Source of the DNA: Mesorhizobium shangrilense
GTDB lineage: Bacteria > Pseudomonadota > Alphaproteobacteria > Rhizobiales > Rhizobiaceae
Reading direction: 5' to 3'
Assembly: GCF_040537815.1 (NCBI RefSeq)
Contig: NZ_JBEWSZ010000007.1
Span: 1 to 64,000, forward strand
Length of the DNA stretch: 64,000 nucleotides
The notes beneath the pieces are model-generated. The model searched no databases, was not told the origin of the DNA, and saw nothing but the letters and a program-made list of their open reading frames with translations. This document shows, piece after piece, positions 8,351 through 17,361 of the stretch. Position 1 is the first letter of the stretch. Each line of letters opens with the position of its first letter. Made by a program: the position numbers and the translations under genes.

Positions 8351-10804
8351 CTACATGCATCCTGCAACAAAAGGCCCGCTGACCCACAACGAGCCGTTGG
8401 TGTACATTGCCGTCCCGCTATCGTCGGTATAGCCATGGGACTGTTCGTCGACGTGCAGCCTGCTGTTGGGCACCACCTGCCCGTTCAACCTGATGCTCTT
8501 GATAAACAGGTTGCGATCGCCCGCCTTGCCCGGTCCGGCCCACAGATCGTTGACATAGCGAAGTTCGATCGTCTGCGGATTCGTCACGCCGCTGAGGTCG
8601 ACATGGAGCGGCTGTGCGCCGGCCGACGCGTCCTTCAGCTCCGCCACGGCGGCCTCGGACGTCGATGCCGTGCTTTCCTTCCCCGGAACGTCGAACCCGG
8701 CAACACGCTTTCCGTCCACCAGGACGTCGAACCGGGGGGGCCCCTGAAAATCAACGCCAGCTGCATCAACCTCCAAGCTGGTGATGCTGCAACGCGGGGT
8801 GTCGTTCGCCGCATCGGCGACCAGATCGGCCACGCGCCGCCTCTGCGACTGCACCCATCCTGCGATGGGCTGCAGCAGCGCGCTTCGGTCGCTCGCATCG
8901 TCCCTGAAGAGGTTTGTTCTTTCGTCGGGATCGGCCTTGAGGTCATATTCCTCGACCTTGCCGGTTGTGGCGTTGAAGATGACCTTCCGGTCATTCTCGC
9001 GATAGCCGAACAGGAAACCACTCCAGGGATTGAAGAAAAAGGTCTTGTTCGGCCGTTGCTCGCTGAACAGGCTGCGCCCCTGCCACTGCTTTGGCAGCGG
9101 AATCCCGAGTATATCGAGGATCGTCGGGGCGATGTCGACAATTCCGCCGACGGAATGCACGACCTCATCATGAAAAAGATGCTTGTTGATCATGATGAGC
9201 GGGATGTGGATGTTTTCCTCATAGATCGCGCTGGCATGAACATAGTCGCCATGCTCTCCAAACGCCTCGCCATGATCGCCCAGTATGACCACGAGCGTTG
9301 AATCGAGCTTGCCAGACTGCTTGAGCGAATCAAGGATCTGGCCAAACGCCAGGTCGCCGATCTTCAGCGCATTGAGATAGGAATTGAATTTGTCGTCATC
9401 CGAGTAGTGAACCAGCGTGGTGTCGCGGGCGGAACGCGACATTTTCGTAAACATCGGGCTGTCGGTGACGAGGTAGGGATAGTGGGTCATCGCCGTGAAC
9501 ATTATGGCGAAGAAGGGTTTTTCCGCATCCGTGTTCAGCCAGTCGATGGTCGCTTGGGCCGTGCAAAGGTCGCTGTTGTAGTCCATGTTCTTCCATGTCT
9601 CGGAACTGAGCTTGAACGTGGGGGTGGCGCATTTCTGCCCGCGAAAATCCTGAATCGCGTCCAATCCCTTGTTAAGCAGGAACTCATCGACTCGCTGGAA
9701 CCGGGAATCCGCACTCCAGAAAAACCCCGTGCGAAAACCATGGCTGGACAGAGTATTGGAGATCGAATCCAGCTTAAGATAAGGGTACCTGTTGGTCATA
9801 CCATAGTATGAAATGTCGTTGTACATTGAAGAAAATAGAGAAAATATCGAATATTGCGTCGACGGCGCATGCGCATATATATTGTCGAATCGTATGGAAT
9901 CCCCCGAATAGCTCTTTATGTTTGGAGTGACCGGGTACTTGCCGCCAAACGTCTCGATGTATTTGGACGGCACCGACTCCATCATGTAAACGAGAACGTT
10001 CTTGATCGGGTTTGGTGTTGATGCCTTGAAGTTGGACGTTTCGGGCGGGCGCTCCCCAACGCTGGCGACATCGGGATCATTGGGGCCGGCCTTCATGGTC
10101 AGGACGACCGGCATCGGACTGAGCAAAGCCGATTCAACAAAATGCACGATCGGATTCTGGATCTTCGTCGCCGGCAGCGCCTCCGCCCGAACGTGATAGC
10201 CGGTGCCGGCAGTCGCCAGGCCGACGCCCAGAATGAGCGCACCCAGGAGCACCCTGTGACCGACGACGCCCAGCCGCAGACACAATCTGGCTGCGGCGTA
10301 ACCGAGCACAAGCACCAGAATGATTGACACGGACAGGGTCGCGAAGTCCCTCATGTTGAGCGCGTCGGCCATGGCGTTCCTGGCGTCTGCATTCTGCAGG
10401 AAGTCGCCATAGACCAGCCACTGGAAGGTGAAGGGTTCCCCCAGCATCTTGACGAGATTGATGTTCGCAAATCCCCAGGCCAGCGAAATCAGGATGGCCA
10501 CATAGAAGAGGAAAACGACGATCGCGCAGCCAAGGCGGCTGCGCTTTGCCAGGAAAAGCAGGGCCAGCGCCACCGCAGTCAGGGATGCGATGAAGATCAG
10601 ATCATAGTAGCTTGATGCTATTCCTACGGGGATCGACGCCAGAAGGCCTTGCAGCGTCGTTTGTGGATCGACGATAGAGCTTCGGTAGACACCCAAAAGC
10701 AGCCAGGACAGCAGTCCCGTGCAAATGATCTGCAGGCTCATGCGACGGAAGCGTATGTCCCGGAAAAAATCCGGGCGCGCCTTCGGTTCCATCTGACTGG
10801 TCAC
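8351..10804 (-). CDS. Membrane sulfatase/phosphotransferase-family protein with C-terminal carbohydrate-binding module
   Basis: An 817-residue protein. About five membrane helices fill residues 20-230. A periplasmic alkaline-phosphatase-fold domain covers about residues 265-620, with the LTA-synthase/sulfatase pattern: VLVYMMESVPSKY with a nucleophile-type Ser or Thr region, PSTQYSIFSLFSSMY, and VVILGDHGEAFGEHGDY for metal binding. The C-terminal 150 residues (VLVDGKRVAGF, LRYVNDLWAGPGKAGDRNLF) match the calcium-dependent xylan-binding CBM60-type module. The family transfers phospho-alcohol groups or removes sulfate from glycans. Start GTG 10804 is chosen for AAGGAG seven bases upstream. The neighbours imply modification of a surface polysaccharide; whether it adds or removes a group is unknown. 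Confidence 0.8.
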   Translation of the reverse strand: MTSQMEPKARPDFFRDIRFRRMSLQIICTGLLSWLLLGVYRSSIVDPQTTLQGLLASIPVGIASSYYDLIFIASLTAVALALLFLAKRSRLGCAIVVFLFYVAILISLAWGFANINLVKMLGEPFTFQWLVYGDFLQNADARNAMADALNMRDFATLSVSIILVLVLGYAAARLCLRLGVVGHRVLLGALILGVGLATAGTGYHVRAEALPATKIQNPIVHFVESALLSPMPVVLTMKAGPNDPDVASVGERPPETSNFKASTPNPIKNVLVYMMESVPSKYIETFGGKYPVTPNIKSYSGDSIRFDNIYAHAPSTQYSIFSLFSSMYNDISYYGMTNRYPYLKLDSISNTLSSHGFRTGFFWSADSRFQRVDEFLLNKGLDAIQDFRGQKCATPTFKLSSETWKNMDYNSDLCTAQATIDWLNTDAEKPFFAIMFTAMTHYPYLVTDSPMFTKMSRSARDTTLVHYSDDDKFNSYLNALKIGDLAFGQILDSLKQSGKLDSTLVVILGDHGEAFGEHGDYVHASAIYEENIHIPLIMINKHLFHDEVVHSVGGIVDIAPTILDILGIPLPKQWQGRSLFSEQRPNKTFFFNPWSGFLFGYRENDRKVIFNATTGKVEEYDLKADPDERTNLFRDDASDRSALLQPIAGWVQSQRRRVADLVADAANDTPRCSITSLEVDAAGVDFQGPPRFDVLVDGKRVAGFDVPGKESTASTSEAAVAELKDASAGAQPLHVDLSGVTNPQTIELRYVNDLWAGPGKAGDRNLFIKSIRLNGQVVPNSRLHVDEQSHGYTDDSGTAMYTNGSLWVSGPFVAGCM

Positions 10805-11377
10805 AGCACGGCTCCTTCGACACAAGTGCATTCAGCGGGAAATACAGCGGCATCCACGCCAGCACGACCGTTGCGAAAGTGTGTGGCCTGACATGCCCGA
10901 TGTGCTCCGGCTTCAACCGCCAGAACCTGATCAGCCACGAGAACCAGAAAAGGCCGAGCTAACGAAACAGAACGCCAGGCCGAGCCGAAAGATCTATCGC
11001 TGGGCCGGCGCCAGGACGGACGCCAGAAACGGCGCTTACCCGCCACCTGGGGTCGGCTTATAGACCCCACATTGCCGCCAATGATGCCGGTGTCCGCGGA
11101 AGCACTCATACAACTACCCGCCGCCAGTCTGCGCTACGGCCCAACTGCGGCCGACAGCCTTCAAACCCCGCCGGCAGAATCAGCTTGCGTTAAGAGAGAG
11201 TCAACAAAATTGAGGGCTCGTTAACCAAGCTTCTTGGGAACTGGTTAACCTAACGCGTTGAATGGCGGTGCGTTTTGAGCCTCCTCCGCGGGTCTGGCGT
11301 CGGCCAAAATTGAAAAGCCGGCAAATCTTCGGCGCAGGAAAACACGCGTGTGGCGTATCAAGCCGAAGCTCTGGACG
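10805..11377. other. Intergenic region with a possible decayed membrane-protein end
   Basis: No complete gene is supported. On the minus strand, about 10990-10805, one frame reads like a membrane protein tail (LFWFSWLIRFWRL, then ATVVLAWMPLYFPLNALV), but it lacks a start codon and has an upstream stop. It may be a remnant of a glycosyltransferase or transporter gene, or chance. AT-rich DNA at 11190-11260 may hold the promoter of a neighbour, but no clear box is visible. Confidence 0.35.
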
Positions 11378-12115
11378 TCACTCGAGCGCGTACAAATCTT
11401 CCGTGGAAATGGCCCTGAAATACATCGCGAATTCCCGGTAATTCTCGATGCGTTCGACAAACGGGCGCGGTGGCTGTTTCAATGTCTCGGTCTCAAAATG
11501 GTCCAAGCGCTGCGCACCGCCGAGATAGGCGATTATGGCGTTTCCGACCAGAGGGTCCGCGATATCATTGTAATGGATCGGGAAATACGGTTGCCCGGTT
11601 GCGGACAACACAGATTTGATCTTGACCCGAAACAGGTTCAGTTCGCGGACATACGAATTGAACCGGTCGATGTCGAAATGCACCTTTTTGCGGCCACCGC
11701 CGGCCGGCAATGGTTCCGAGGCATGAACCAGCCAGACTCCGGATGCTTCCGCCTCGAGCAACGAAACGAAGGAGGCGACCGGGTTCCTGACAAGCCAGAG
11801 CTTCTTGACGCTTTCGTCTTCGAGTACGGGAAGAATGGCGGGACGCATCTGATCGGGAAATATATGAAATCCGATAAAGCGGGCCGACGGATCGTCGAAA
11901 ATCCGCGCAATGAACTGCTCGGGTTCGGCATCCCGAACGTCAACGCTTTCACGCAGCAGGTTCATTTTCTCGTGGTAGTCATAGCGCAAGCCGACAAAGC
12001 TCGGATTGAAGACTTCGCCATGCATCACCATCCCTTCATACTGATTGAGATGGTGATTGAGTGCCTGAGATCCGGTCCTGGGCGAAGCGAGAAGGACGAA
12101 CTTTTGGCAGTGCAT
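11378..12115 (-). CDS. Sulfotransferase-family protein
   Basis: A 245-residue protein with the PAPS-binding signature near the N-terminus (FVLLASPRTGSQAL, residues about 5-20) and a second 3'-phosphate-binding motif, LWLVRNPVASFVSLL (about residues 115-130). This resembles the Stf0-like and rhizobial NodH-like sulfotransferases. It would move sulfate from PAPS to a glycan or lipid in the cytoplasm. ATG at 12115 (MHCQKF) is chosen because the PAPS loop normally lies within about 10 residues of the start; the in-frame TTG at 12160 adds 15 unlikely residues. It sits alone, between a sulfatase-type gene and glycosyltransferases, which supports a sulfated surface polysaccharide. Confidence 0.8.
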   Translation of the reverse strand: MHCQKFVLLASPRTGSQALNHHLNQYEGMVMHGEVFNPSFVGLRYDYHEKMNLLRESVDVRDAEPEQFIARIFDDPSARFIGFHIFPDQMRPAILPVLEDESVKKLWLVRNPVASFVSLLEAEASGVWLVHASEPLPAGGGRKKVHFDIDRFNSYVRELNLFRVKIKSVLSATGQPYFPIHYNDIADPLVGNAIIAYLGGAQRLDHFETETLKQPPRPFVERIENYREFAMYFRAISTEDLYALE

Positions 12116-12293
12116 TCGTACCAAGCCCTGAGAGCATGAAGACGCTCCGAAAATACGCAAGCGACCTCTTCAATCAATCGCGCGCTGCCATATGAACCAG
12201 CAATGGCGGACGCTGTCGAGCGCCCGCCATTATGGTTTTCATTCCTGTATTGACGTTTTCGAACGGCAACGATCAGCCACGGAGAAGGCGTGT

Positions 12294-12785
12294 TTAACCT
12301 AGACTCGCAACGGAGATACGCGGCGGTACTGAGGGGCAGGTCGGAAGATAGTGGCTCGCATCCGAGTACGTCATGGTCGCAATGGAACTCTTGAGCCCAC
12401 CGCGCTTGGCGACCCAACTGCGAACCCATCCGGGGTAGTTTTTCATCAGGAAACTCGCGGCGACCTGGTTGCCTCGCGGCGAAACGCCATACGGCAAGTG
12501 AAAGCCGAACGACGCGTTCTGTGTGATGCACACGTTGCTCTTGGGCATCGACAGGTACAACGTGCAGGCAGAGTCACACGCACCGTCGAACCGAACATAG
12601 CCCCCACTGCGGCGCAGCTTGAGCACACGGATGGCATAGTCGATCACATAGCCGCCACGATCACTGCGGATCGTGTGGATGTTGGCAGCGTTGATGCGGG
12701 GGGGCGCCAATTCCTCGGCGGAGCTTGCCGAAACCATCGCACTCATCAAAGCGAGCGCACCGAGAAACTTCACTTTCGTTTTCAT
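12294..12785 (-). CDS. Periplasmic ClpP/crotonase-like protein
   Basis: A 163-residue protein with a Sec signal peptide (MKTKVKFLGALALMSAMVSA, cleavage near residue 24). The mature part carries GGYVRFDGACDSACTLYL followed by VCITQNASFGFH, the arrangement of secreted ClpP-like proteins in alphaproteobacteria in which the Ser of DSAC is in the nucleophile position and a His follows about 25 residues later. The start at 12785 has AGGAGG five bases upstream; the ORF extension upstream is rejected. Protease activity is possible but unproven; many members are annotated only as hypothetical. It is divergent from the glycosyltransferase at 13007. Confidence 0.6.
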   Translation of the reverse strand: MKTKVKFLGALALMSAMVSASSAEELAPPRINAANIHTIRSDRGGYVIDYAIRVLKLRRSGGYVRFDGACDSACTLYLSMPKSNVCITQNASFGFHLPYGVSPRGNQVAASFLMKNYPGWVRSWVAKRGGLKSSIATMTYSDASHYLPTCPSVPPRISVASLG

Positions 12786-12820
12786 TCGCGCCTCCTGCTG
12801 TGACGACAATCATCAGCGGG

Positions 12821-12891
12821 AGGCCCTAAAAATTAGTTATGCCGTCAATAAAGTTATAACAATCGATCGATTGTACGGCGGTTTTAGGCCT
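12821..12891. promoter_or_regulatory. Nested inverted repeats in a divergent promoter region
   Basis: Between the divergent genes at 12785 and 13007. A perfect 14-base palindrome, CAATCGATCGATTG (12860-12873), is nested in GCCGT/ACGGC (12841-12845 with 12875-12879). These lie within AGGCCCTAAAA (12821-12831) and TTTTAGGCCT (12882-12891), which pair apart from one extra base. The AT-rich surroundings could hold both promoters. This could be a regulator site or a cruciform-prone sequence; no cognate regulator is identified. Confidence 0.45.
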
Positions 12892-13006
12892 GATTTACTA
12901 ACGGCGCGGAAGACTGATCCCTCAGAAGTAAACCCGGCGCTGACGCGGGGGCAGAGAAACCACGCAGCGAAAGCGCCATCGGCGGATTTGGACCAGAGGA
13001 ACTTCG

Positions 13007-15712
13007 ATGGCCGTTCGGGGTAGGCAGCGGAGGCCGCTCAAGCCGGAAGGCAGGCGTCGCCGTGTCTGCATCGTGACGCGCGCGATTGACCATGGCGGCG
13101 ACATCCGCGAGGAAACAGCGCTGTGCGACCTCGCCAGGCTTTTCGCCGAAAACGGCGATGACGTCACCCTGTTATGGGTTCCTGGCAAGGATGCGCGGTC
13201 TTCCCAGGAGTTGGCGGCGCGCGGCCGCGATCTGGTGGGAGCAGCCTCGGTCCGATTGGACATTCTTGATAAGTCCGATCAGTTGCTTCCTTCGCTGGCG
13301 ACACCCGAGAGCCAGTCCGCAGCTGTTCTGCATTATCTTGAACGGTCCGGTCACGACCTGGTCTACGCGCCCCTCGAGGGTGGATTGCCTTACTACACTT
13401 TGCTGGCGGTAGAGACCGATGCCTTTGCCGCGCCACCGATTGTGGTCATCGCCCATGCTCCGGAAGAATGGAAACACGAGGCCGACAAGGCGTTCATGGG
13501 GAGCACCGACGCGATCGCTACAGCCTACATGGAGAGATATTGCGCCGAGATGGCGGACCGCACGATCTGTGTGTCTGCCACCCTGCGCAAATGGATGTTG
13601 TCGAAAGGCTGGAAGGTGAAGAAGGCGACCGTGACGCCGATGTTGCTGTCGCAGAGCCGTACCAACCGAGCCGGTGCGCGGCCGTCGGCCGAGACGAGAA
13701 GAGCACGAGAACTGGTCGTCCTTGCCGGGTGGCGCATCCGCGATGGCCTGATGCTGTTGTGCGATGCGCTCGACATCATTGTGCCAGAGGCGTCGAAAGG
13801 CCTGACGGTCACTGCATTCGGTCCATTCGGAAAGATCATGGGCGAGCATAGCGGTGGACTGCTTCTCCGGCGCGCCGAGCGATGGCCATTCAAGCTGAAC
13901 CTGTTGCCGCACGCAGATTTGGACGCAAGGCTCGACTACATCACGCGGACCGGCGCACTCGCAGTCATACCCGCTCGCGCCGAATCGACCGGCGGACTCG
14001 TCGCCGCATGTATCGAGGCGGGATTGCCATTCGTTGCAACCAATGTCGGCGCCAACGCCGAGACCTGGAATGCGCAGGCGGGGCAAGCGCTGCTGGTCGA
14101 TCCTGATGCTGCCGCGTTGGCGCAGGCGATTTCGACGGCGCTCGACGACCCGCCTCGCCCGCTGCGGATCGACAGCCTGCACCAGATCCGGCAGTCCTGG
14201 CTGGACACACGCAATCTGCCGCCGTCCGTCGCGCGGAAGCGCATACGCAGCAGCCCTGGATCATCGCCGCTGGTTTCAATCGTCATGGCCCATCGCAATC
14301 GGCCGCTTTATCTGAAGCAGGCGATCGCGGCGGTCGAAGTGCAAACTTACGGGCCGCTGGAGTTGATACTGGTCGACGACGGGAGCGACTTGGACGAAGC
14401 CAAGCGCTTGCTGGATGCACTGCAACCGACCTTCCGTCAGCGCGGCTGGAAGGTCCTGCGCCGGCCGCACAAGCATCTCGGTGCGGCGCGAAATGCTGGC
14501 GTCCGTGCCGCGCGAGGCGAATTGATCCTATTCGTTGACGACGACAACGCACTGTTCCCGGAAGCGGTAGACCATTTCGTGCGCGCCATGGCGGCATCGG
14601 GTGCGGACATCTGCACTGCGTTCCAACTCATCTTCTACGAGGACTTTGTGCCCGAGGACCGGGCCGATGGGCTGATCCAGTATCTACCTCTGGGTGGCCC
14701 CGACGCGCTCGGTCTGATCCACAATGTCTACGGTGATGCCAATGCGATGGTGCGCCGGTCTGTTTTCTCGCGGATCGGGTTTCTGATCGAGGAGCCCGGC
14801 TACGCCATGCATGACTGGGAGTTCCTTGCGCGAGCCTCGCTGGCCGGGCTCAAGATCAGGCCGGTTCCAAAGCCGCTTTACTGGTATCGCTCGAAACCGG
14901 ATGGAATGTTCCGGATGTCGAATTGGTACGACAACCGGCTTCCGATCGTGGAGGCGTTCCGATCAAGCCAATTCGATGACGTCCGGCCGCTCTGCCAGTT
15001 GGCCATCGCACAGAACACGACGCGAGCCGAAATCGAAAGCGCACGCGAAAATCTGAAATACACCCCCGCCAATCGAAAATATCTGGAGCTTTGCGACCTC
15101 GAACCGAACAGCGATGTGGCCATCGAGAAACTTGCGGACATCGCTGGATCGATCGGCCGACCCGATACCGCGGCCATCTTGCTTGGGCGCACCCCTGCCA
15201 CCATCTACCGCGACGCTGCGGACCGGCCTGACGCCGGTGGCAACGCGATCGCCCTCGGCTACAATGTACTGAGAGGCGCGCGGCTGCTGACCCCGCGCGT
15301 CTCGGCTCTACCGCTCCTGCTTGTCGCGCCGGATGGTGGCGGGGTGTTCCTGCGCCCGCATTCGGACGGCCCGGTCGCTGCATCTCTCGACAGTCAATTT
15401 CCCGCCTTCTTTCGGAGGATCGAAGCAACTGTCGAAGTCGCTCATGCCGACGCGCCTGCACTGGACTTCGGTCTTGCCCTTGCCCGCCCCGATCAAACCT
15501 TGGACTGGCAGCGGGACATCGCCGTCCAAGCGATAGCGTTTTCAGGCTGGATGTCAGTCGAAGATAAATTCGTGCGCCATCCCTTGGTCGCAGCGCTTCG
15601 TGTACGACGCAAGATGCCGCTTTCAGTCGTTCTTGCGGTTCGTTTCACCGGAATGCCCAATGGTTTTCCGACCAATGCCTTCTTTCGGAAGCTGACGCTG
15701 TTCGGCGATTGA
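13007..15712 (+). CDS. Double-domain glycosyltransferase (GT4-like plus GT2), paralogue of 4952-8224
   Basis: A 901-residue protein. The GT-B domain spans about residues 20-405 (RVCIVTRAIDHGGDI, LVVLAGWRIRDGLMLLCDAL, CIEAGLPFVATNVGANAE). A GT2 domain spans about 420-660 (VSIVMAHRNRPLYLKQAI, LELILVDDGSDLDEA, ILFVDDDNALFPEAV, MHDWEFLARASL). The tail is about 190 residues shorter than in the paralogue but ends similarly (HPLVAALRVRRKMPLSV). AGAGGAAC upstream supports the ATG. Two such large, same-architecture enzymes within 10 kb suggest that one duplicated and diverged to make neighbouring linkages of one glycan. Activity and sugars are unknown. Confidence 0.85.
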   Translation: MAVRGRQRRPLKPEGRRRRVCIVTRAIDHGGDIREETALCDLARLFAENGDDVTLLWVPGKDARSSQELAARGRDLVGAASVRLDILDKSDQLLPSLATPESQSAAVLHYLERSGHDLVYAPLEGGLPYYTLLAVETDAFAAPPIVVIAHAPEEWKHEADKAFMGSTDAIATAYMERYCAEMADRTICVSATLRKWMLSKGWKVKKATVTPMLLSQSRTNRAGARPSAETRRARELVVLAGWRIRDGLMLLCDALDIIVPEASKGLTVTAFGPFGKIMGEHSGGLLLRRAERWPFKLNLLPHADLDARLDYITRTGALAVIPARAESTGGLVAACIEAGLPFVATNVGANAETWNAQAGQALLVDPDAAALAQAISTALDDPPRPLRIDSLHQIRQSWLDTRNLPPSVARKRIRSSPGSSPLVSIVMAHRNRPLYLKQAIAAVEVQTYGPLELILVDDGSDLDEAKRLLDALQPTFRQRGWKVLRRPHKHLGAARNAGVRAARGELILFVDDDNALFPEAVDHFVRAMAASGADICTAFQLIFYEDFVPEDRADGLIQYLPLGGPDALGLIHNVYGDANAMVRRSVFSRIGFLIEEPGYAMHDWEFLARASLAGLKIRPVPKPLYWYRSKPDGMFRMSNWYDNRLPIVEAFRSSQFDDVRPLCQLAIAQNTTRAEIESARENLKYTPANRKYLELCDLEPNSDVAIEKLADIAGSIGRPDTAAILLGRTPATIYRDAADRPDAGGNAIALGYNVLRGARLLTPRVSALPLLLVAPDGGGVFLRPHSDGPVAASLDSQFPAFFRRIEATVEVAHADAPALDFGLALARPDQTLDWQRDIAVQAIAFSGWMSVEDKFVRHPLVAALRVRRKMPLSVVLAVRFTGMPNGFPTNAFFRKLTLFGD

Positions 15713-15848
15713 CAGCCATCCGGCGAGGCCGGTGGGGCTCCAGGTCAGTCAGTTGCCGGGGGTCGAAGGCGCCGGCATTGTGCCTGCACAAATGGTTGAC
15801 AAATTGCTAACCGGCTAATATTATAAAGTCCTTATATGTATGTGGTGA

Positions 15849-16148
15849 ATGGGGCTTGTTATGCGTAAGATCCAATCGCTACTGTTGGGCGGACTCAGTC
15901 TTCTGGGCGTAAGCGTCGCTTTCTCCGGCGCGACGCAGGCGCAAAGCGAAGCTGGGGTCAAGGAAGCCGAGCTCGCTTGTGAGCAAGCCCTTAGAATCGG
16001 CACCATCGAGGCGCTCGAGAATTATCTGCACCGTTATCCAAATGCGCCGACGGCTTGCAAGGCGCAGGCCCTGAACACCCTGTCCCAATTTTCCGCAAAT
16101 GGCGCGAACACAGGCCAAAACGATCATGGCCATCACTACGGCGGTTAG
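15849..16148 (+). CDS. Small secreted protein with His-rich tail
   Basis: A 99-residue product (95 if the second ATG at 15861 is used). A Sec signal (MRKIQSLLLGGLSLLGVSVA, then SGATQAQ) ends near residue 35. The mature part has one alpha-helical repeat-like unit (AELACEQAL, IEALENYLHRYPN, ACKAQALNTLSQF) with two Cys residues, and an Asn/Gly/His-rich end (NDHGHHYGG). Units of this kind recur in larger rhizobial exported proteins, so this may be a minimal or truncated member. The AT-rich upstream region could hold its own promoter. Function unknown. Confidence 0.6.
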   Translation: MGLVMRKIQSLLLGGLSLLGVSVAFSGATQAQSEAGVKEAELACEQALRIGTIEALENYLHRYPNAPTACKAQALNTLSQFSANGANTGQNDHGHHYGG

Positions 16149-16207
16149 ACATCAGTCGGGTCGTCCCGGTTGGGTGGTTTGACACGTCAGATGGTCGTTT
16201 GGCGGTC

Positions 16208-16312
16208 CTAGATCAATTCCAGGAAAAGTGTGAACGGTTTTTCGTCCGGAATTGCATCAAAACAAAGAGATAGAGCGGCTCGGCGTTTCCGTGAAACGAT
16301 GAACTGCTCTAG
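16208..16312. repeat. Rhizobial dispersed palindromic repeat, copy 2
   Basis: A 105-bp unit bounded by CTAG at 16208-16211 and 16309-16312, with inner blocks GATCAATTCCAGGAAAAGTG, CGGTTTTTCGTCCGGAATT, CAAAACAAAGAGATAGAGCG and CGTGAAACGATGAA. It is the most complete of the three copies in the window. It overlaps the last few bases of the glycosyltransferase gene ending at 16309. Confidence 0.75.
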
Positions 16313-17361
16313 TGCGTGGTCAAGGTCGAGACGAATTCGGCATAGCGACCCGAGGTTTTCATCCAGCCGAGCTCTACAAGTTGCGTGGCGTCGCCGCGAT
16401 AGCGGACAGACCGACTGTTACGAAGCGCCAGTTTCGGATTGCGCTCCAATGCTTCCAGATAGGCGGCGCGCTCTTCAAGCCCCTTTTCCCTGAGTCGCAC
16501 ATTCTCACTCAGAGCGGACGCTGATTTGTGGCGAATGCCCCAGACAAATTTGAAGTGGAGCAACGCGATGCGTAACTCACTGAATCGGACTTCGCTGATT
16601 GTGTGCTGCGCTACGTGGTAGTGCCTGCCTCGCCCCCACCGTACGATCGGCACCTTTGTCAGACACGGAGGAAGCGTTTGCTTGAACCGGCCGTGCCAGA
16701 AGACGCGTTGTCTCACGCCGCCGAACATCTGCTCCGGTGGATACATGCCGTCGCGGGCACGCAGCCACCCCGGCTCTGGATCGAAGTAGGGTGAAGCCTC
16801 TAGAAGCGGGAGCCTACCGTCATAGCTGCAGTCGGCCAACGGGCCGTCAGCGTACATATCGACCATCGAGCCGATTACCGCTTCGGCGCCGGTCAAGTCG
16901 AGATAGCTGCAAAGCTGCCGCAGGTTTGCCCTCTGACAATCGGGATAAACGAGAAGCTCATCGGCGTCGATCGAAAGGCACCAGTGGCCGGTGCCGAAGA
17001 CATTCATGAGCGTGTTGATCCATCGCGGCGGCTCGACGTTTTCAGCGAAATGCGATCCCTCCGTGTGGAAGCAATGGCTGTCCGGCTGCTCCAGTATCAG
17101 TTCACGTGTCCCGTCCGTGGAACCATTGTCCAGGAAGAAAAAGCGATCGACGCCCAGGCGGCGGTAGTGGTCCAGAAGTTGCGGCAGCAGCGCCGCTTCG
17201 TTGCGCAGCCCGACAAAGCACAAGATCTCGCCGTCGATCATGTCAATCGGCCGATCGTCCAGTCGCGCGAGATGCTTTGGGGATTGAAGGCTGACCACCC
17301 CCGCGCCGTGGTCGCGGCCAAGGCGAGAAGCCCCTGCAAATGACGAGACCGCCAACGTCAT
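16309..17361 (-). CDS. Glycosyltransferase family 2-type protein
   Basis: A 350-residue protein. Residues about 45-200 hold a GT-A fold of the DUF4422/GT92-like group: EILCFVGLRNEAALLPQLL, RFFFLDNGSTDGTRELIL, and the metal motif CLSIDADELLVYP. The C-terminal half carries RVFWHGRFKQTLPPCLTKVP. It is the last gene of a three-gene operon; its start overlaps the galE stop by four bases (ATGA). It would use a UDP-sugar supplied by the two upstream enzymes. The gene's final codons run into repeat copy 2. No membrane segments. Confidence 0.8.
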   Translation of the reverse strand: MTLAVSSFAGASRLGRDHGAGVVSLQSPKHLARLDDRPIDMIDGEILCFVGLRNEAALLPQLLDHYRRLGVDRFFFLDNGSTDGTRELILEQPDSHCFHTEGSHFAENVEPPRWINTLMNVFGTGHWCLSIDADELLVYPDCQRANLRQLCSYLDLTGAEAVIGSMVDMYADGPLADCSYDGRLPLLEASPYFDPEPGWLRARDGMYPPEQMFGGVRQRVFWHGRFKQTLPPCLTKVPIVRWGRGRHYHVAQHTISEVRFSELRIALLHFKFVWGIRHKSASALSENVRLREKGLEERAAYLEALERNPKLALRNSRSVRYRGDATQLVELGWMKTSGRYAEFVSTLTTH

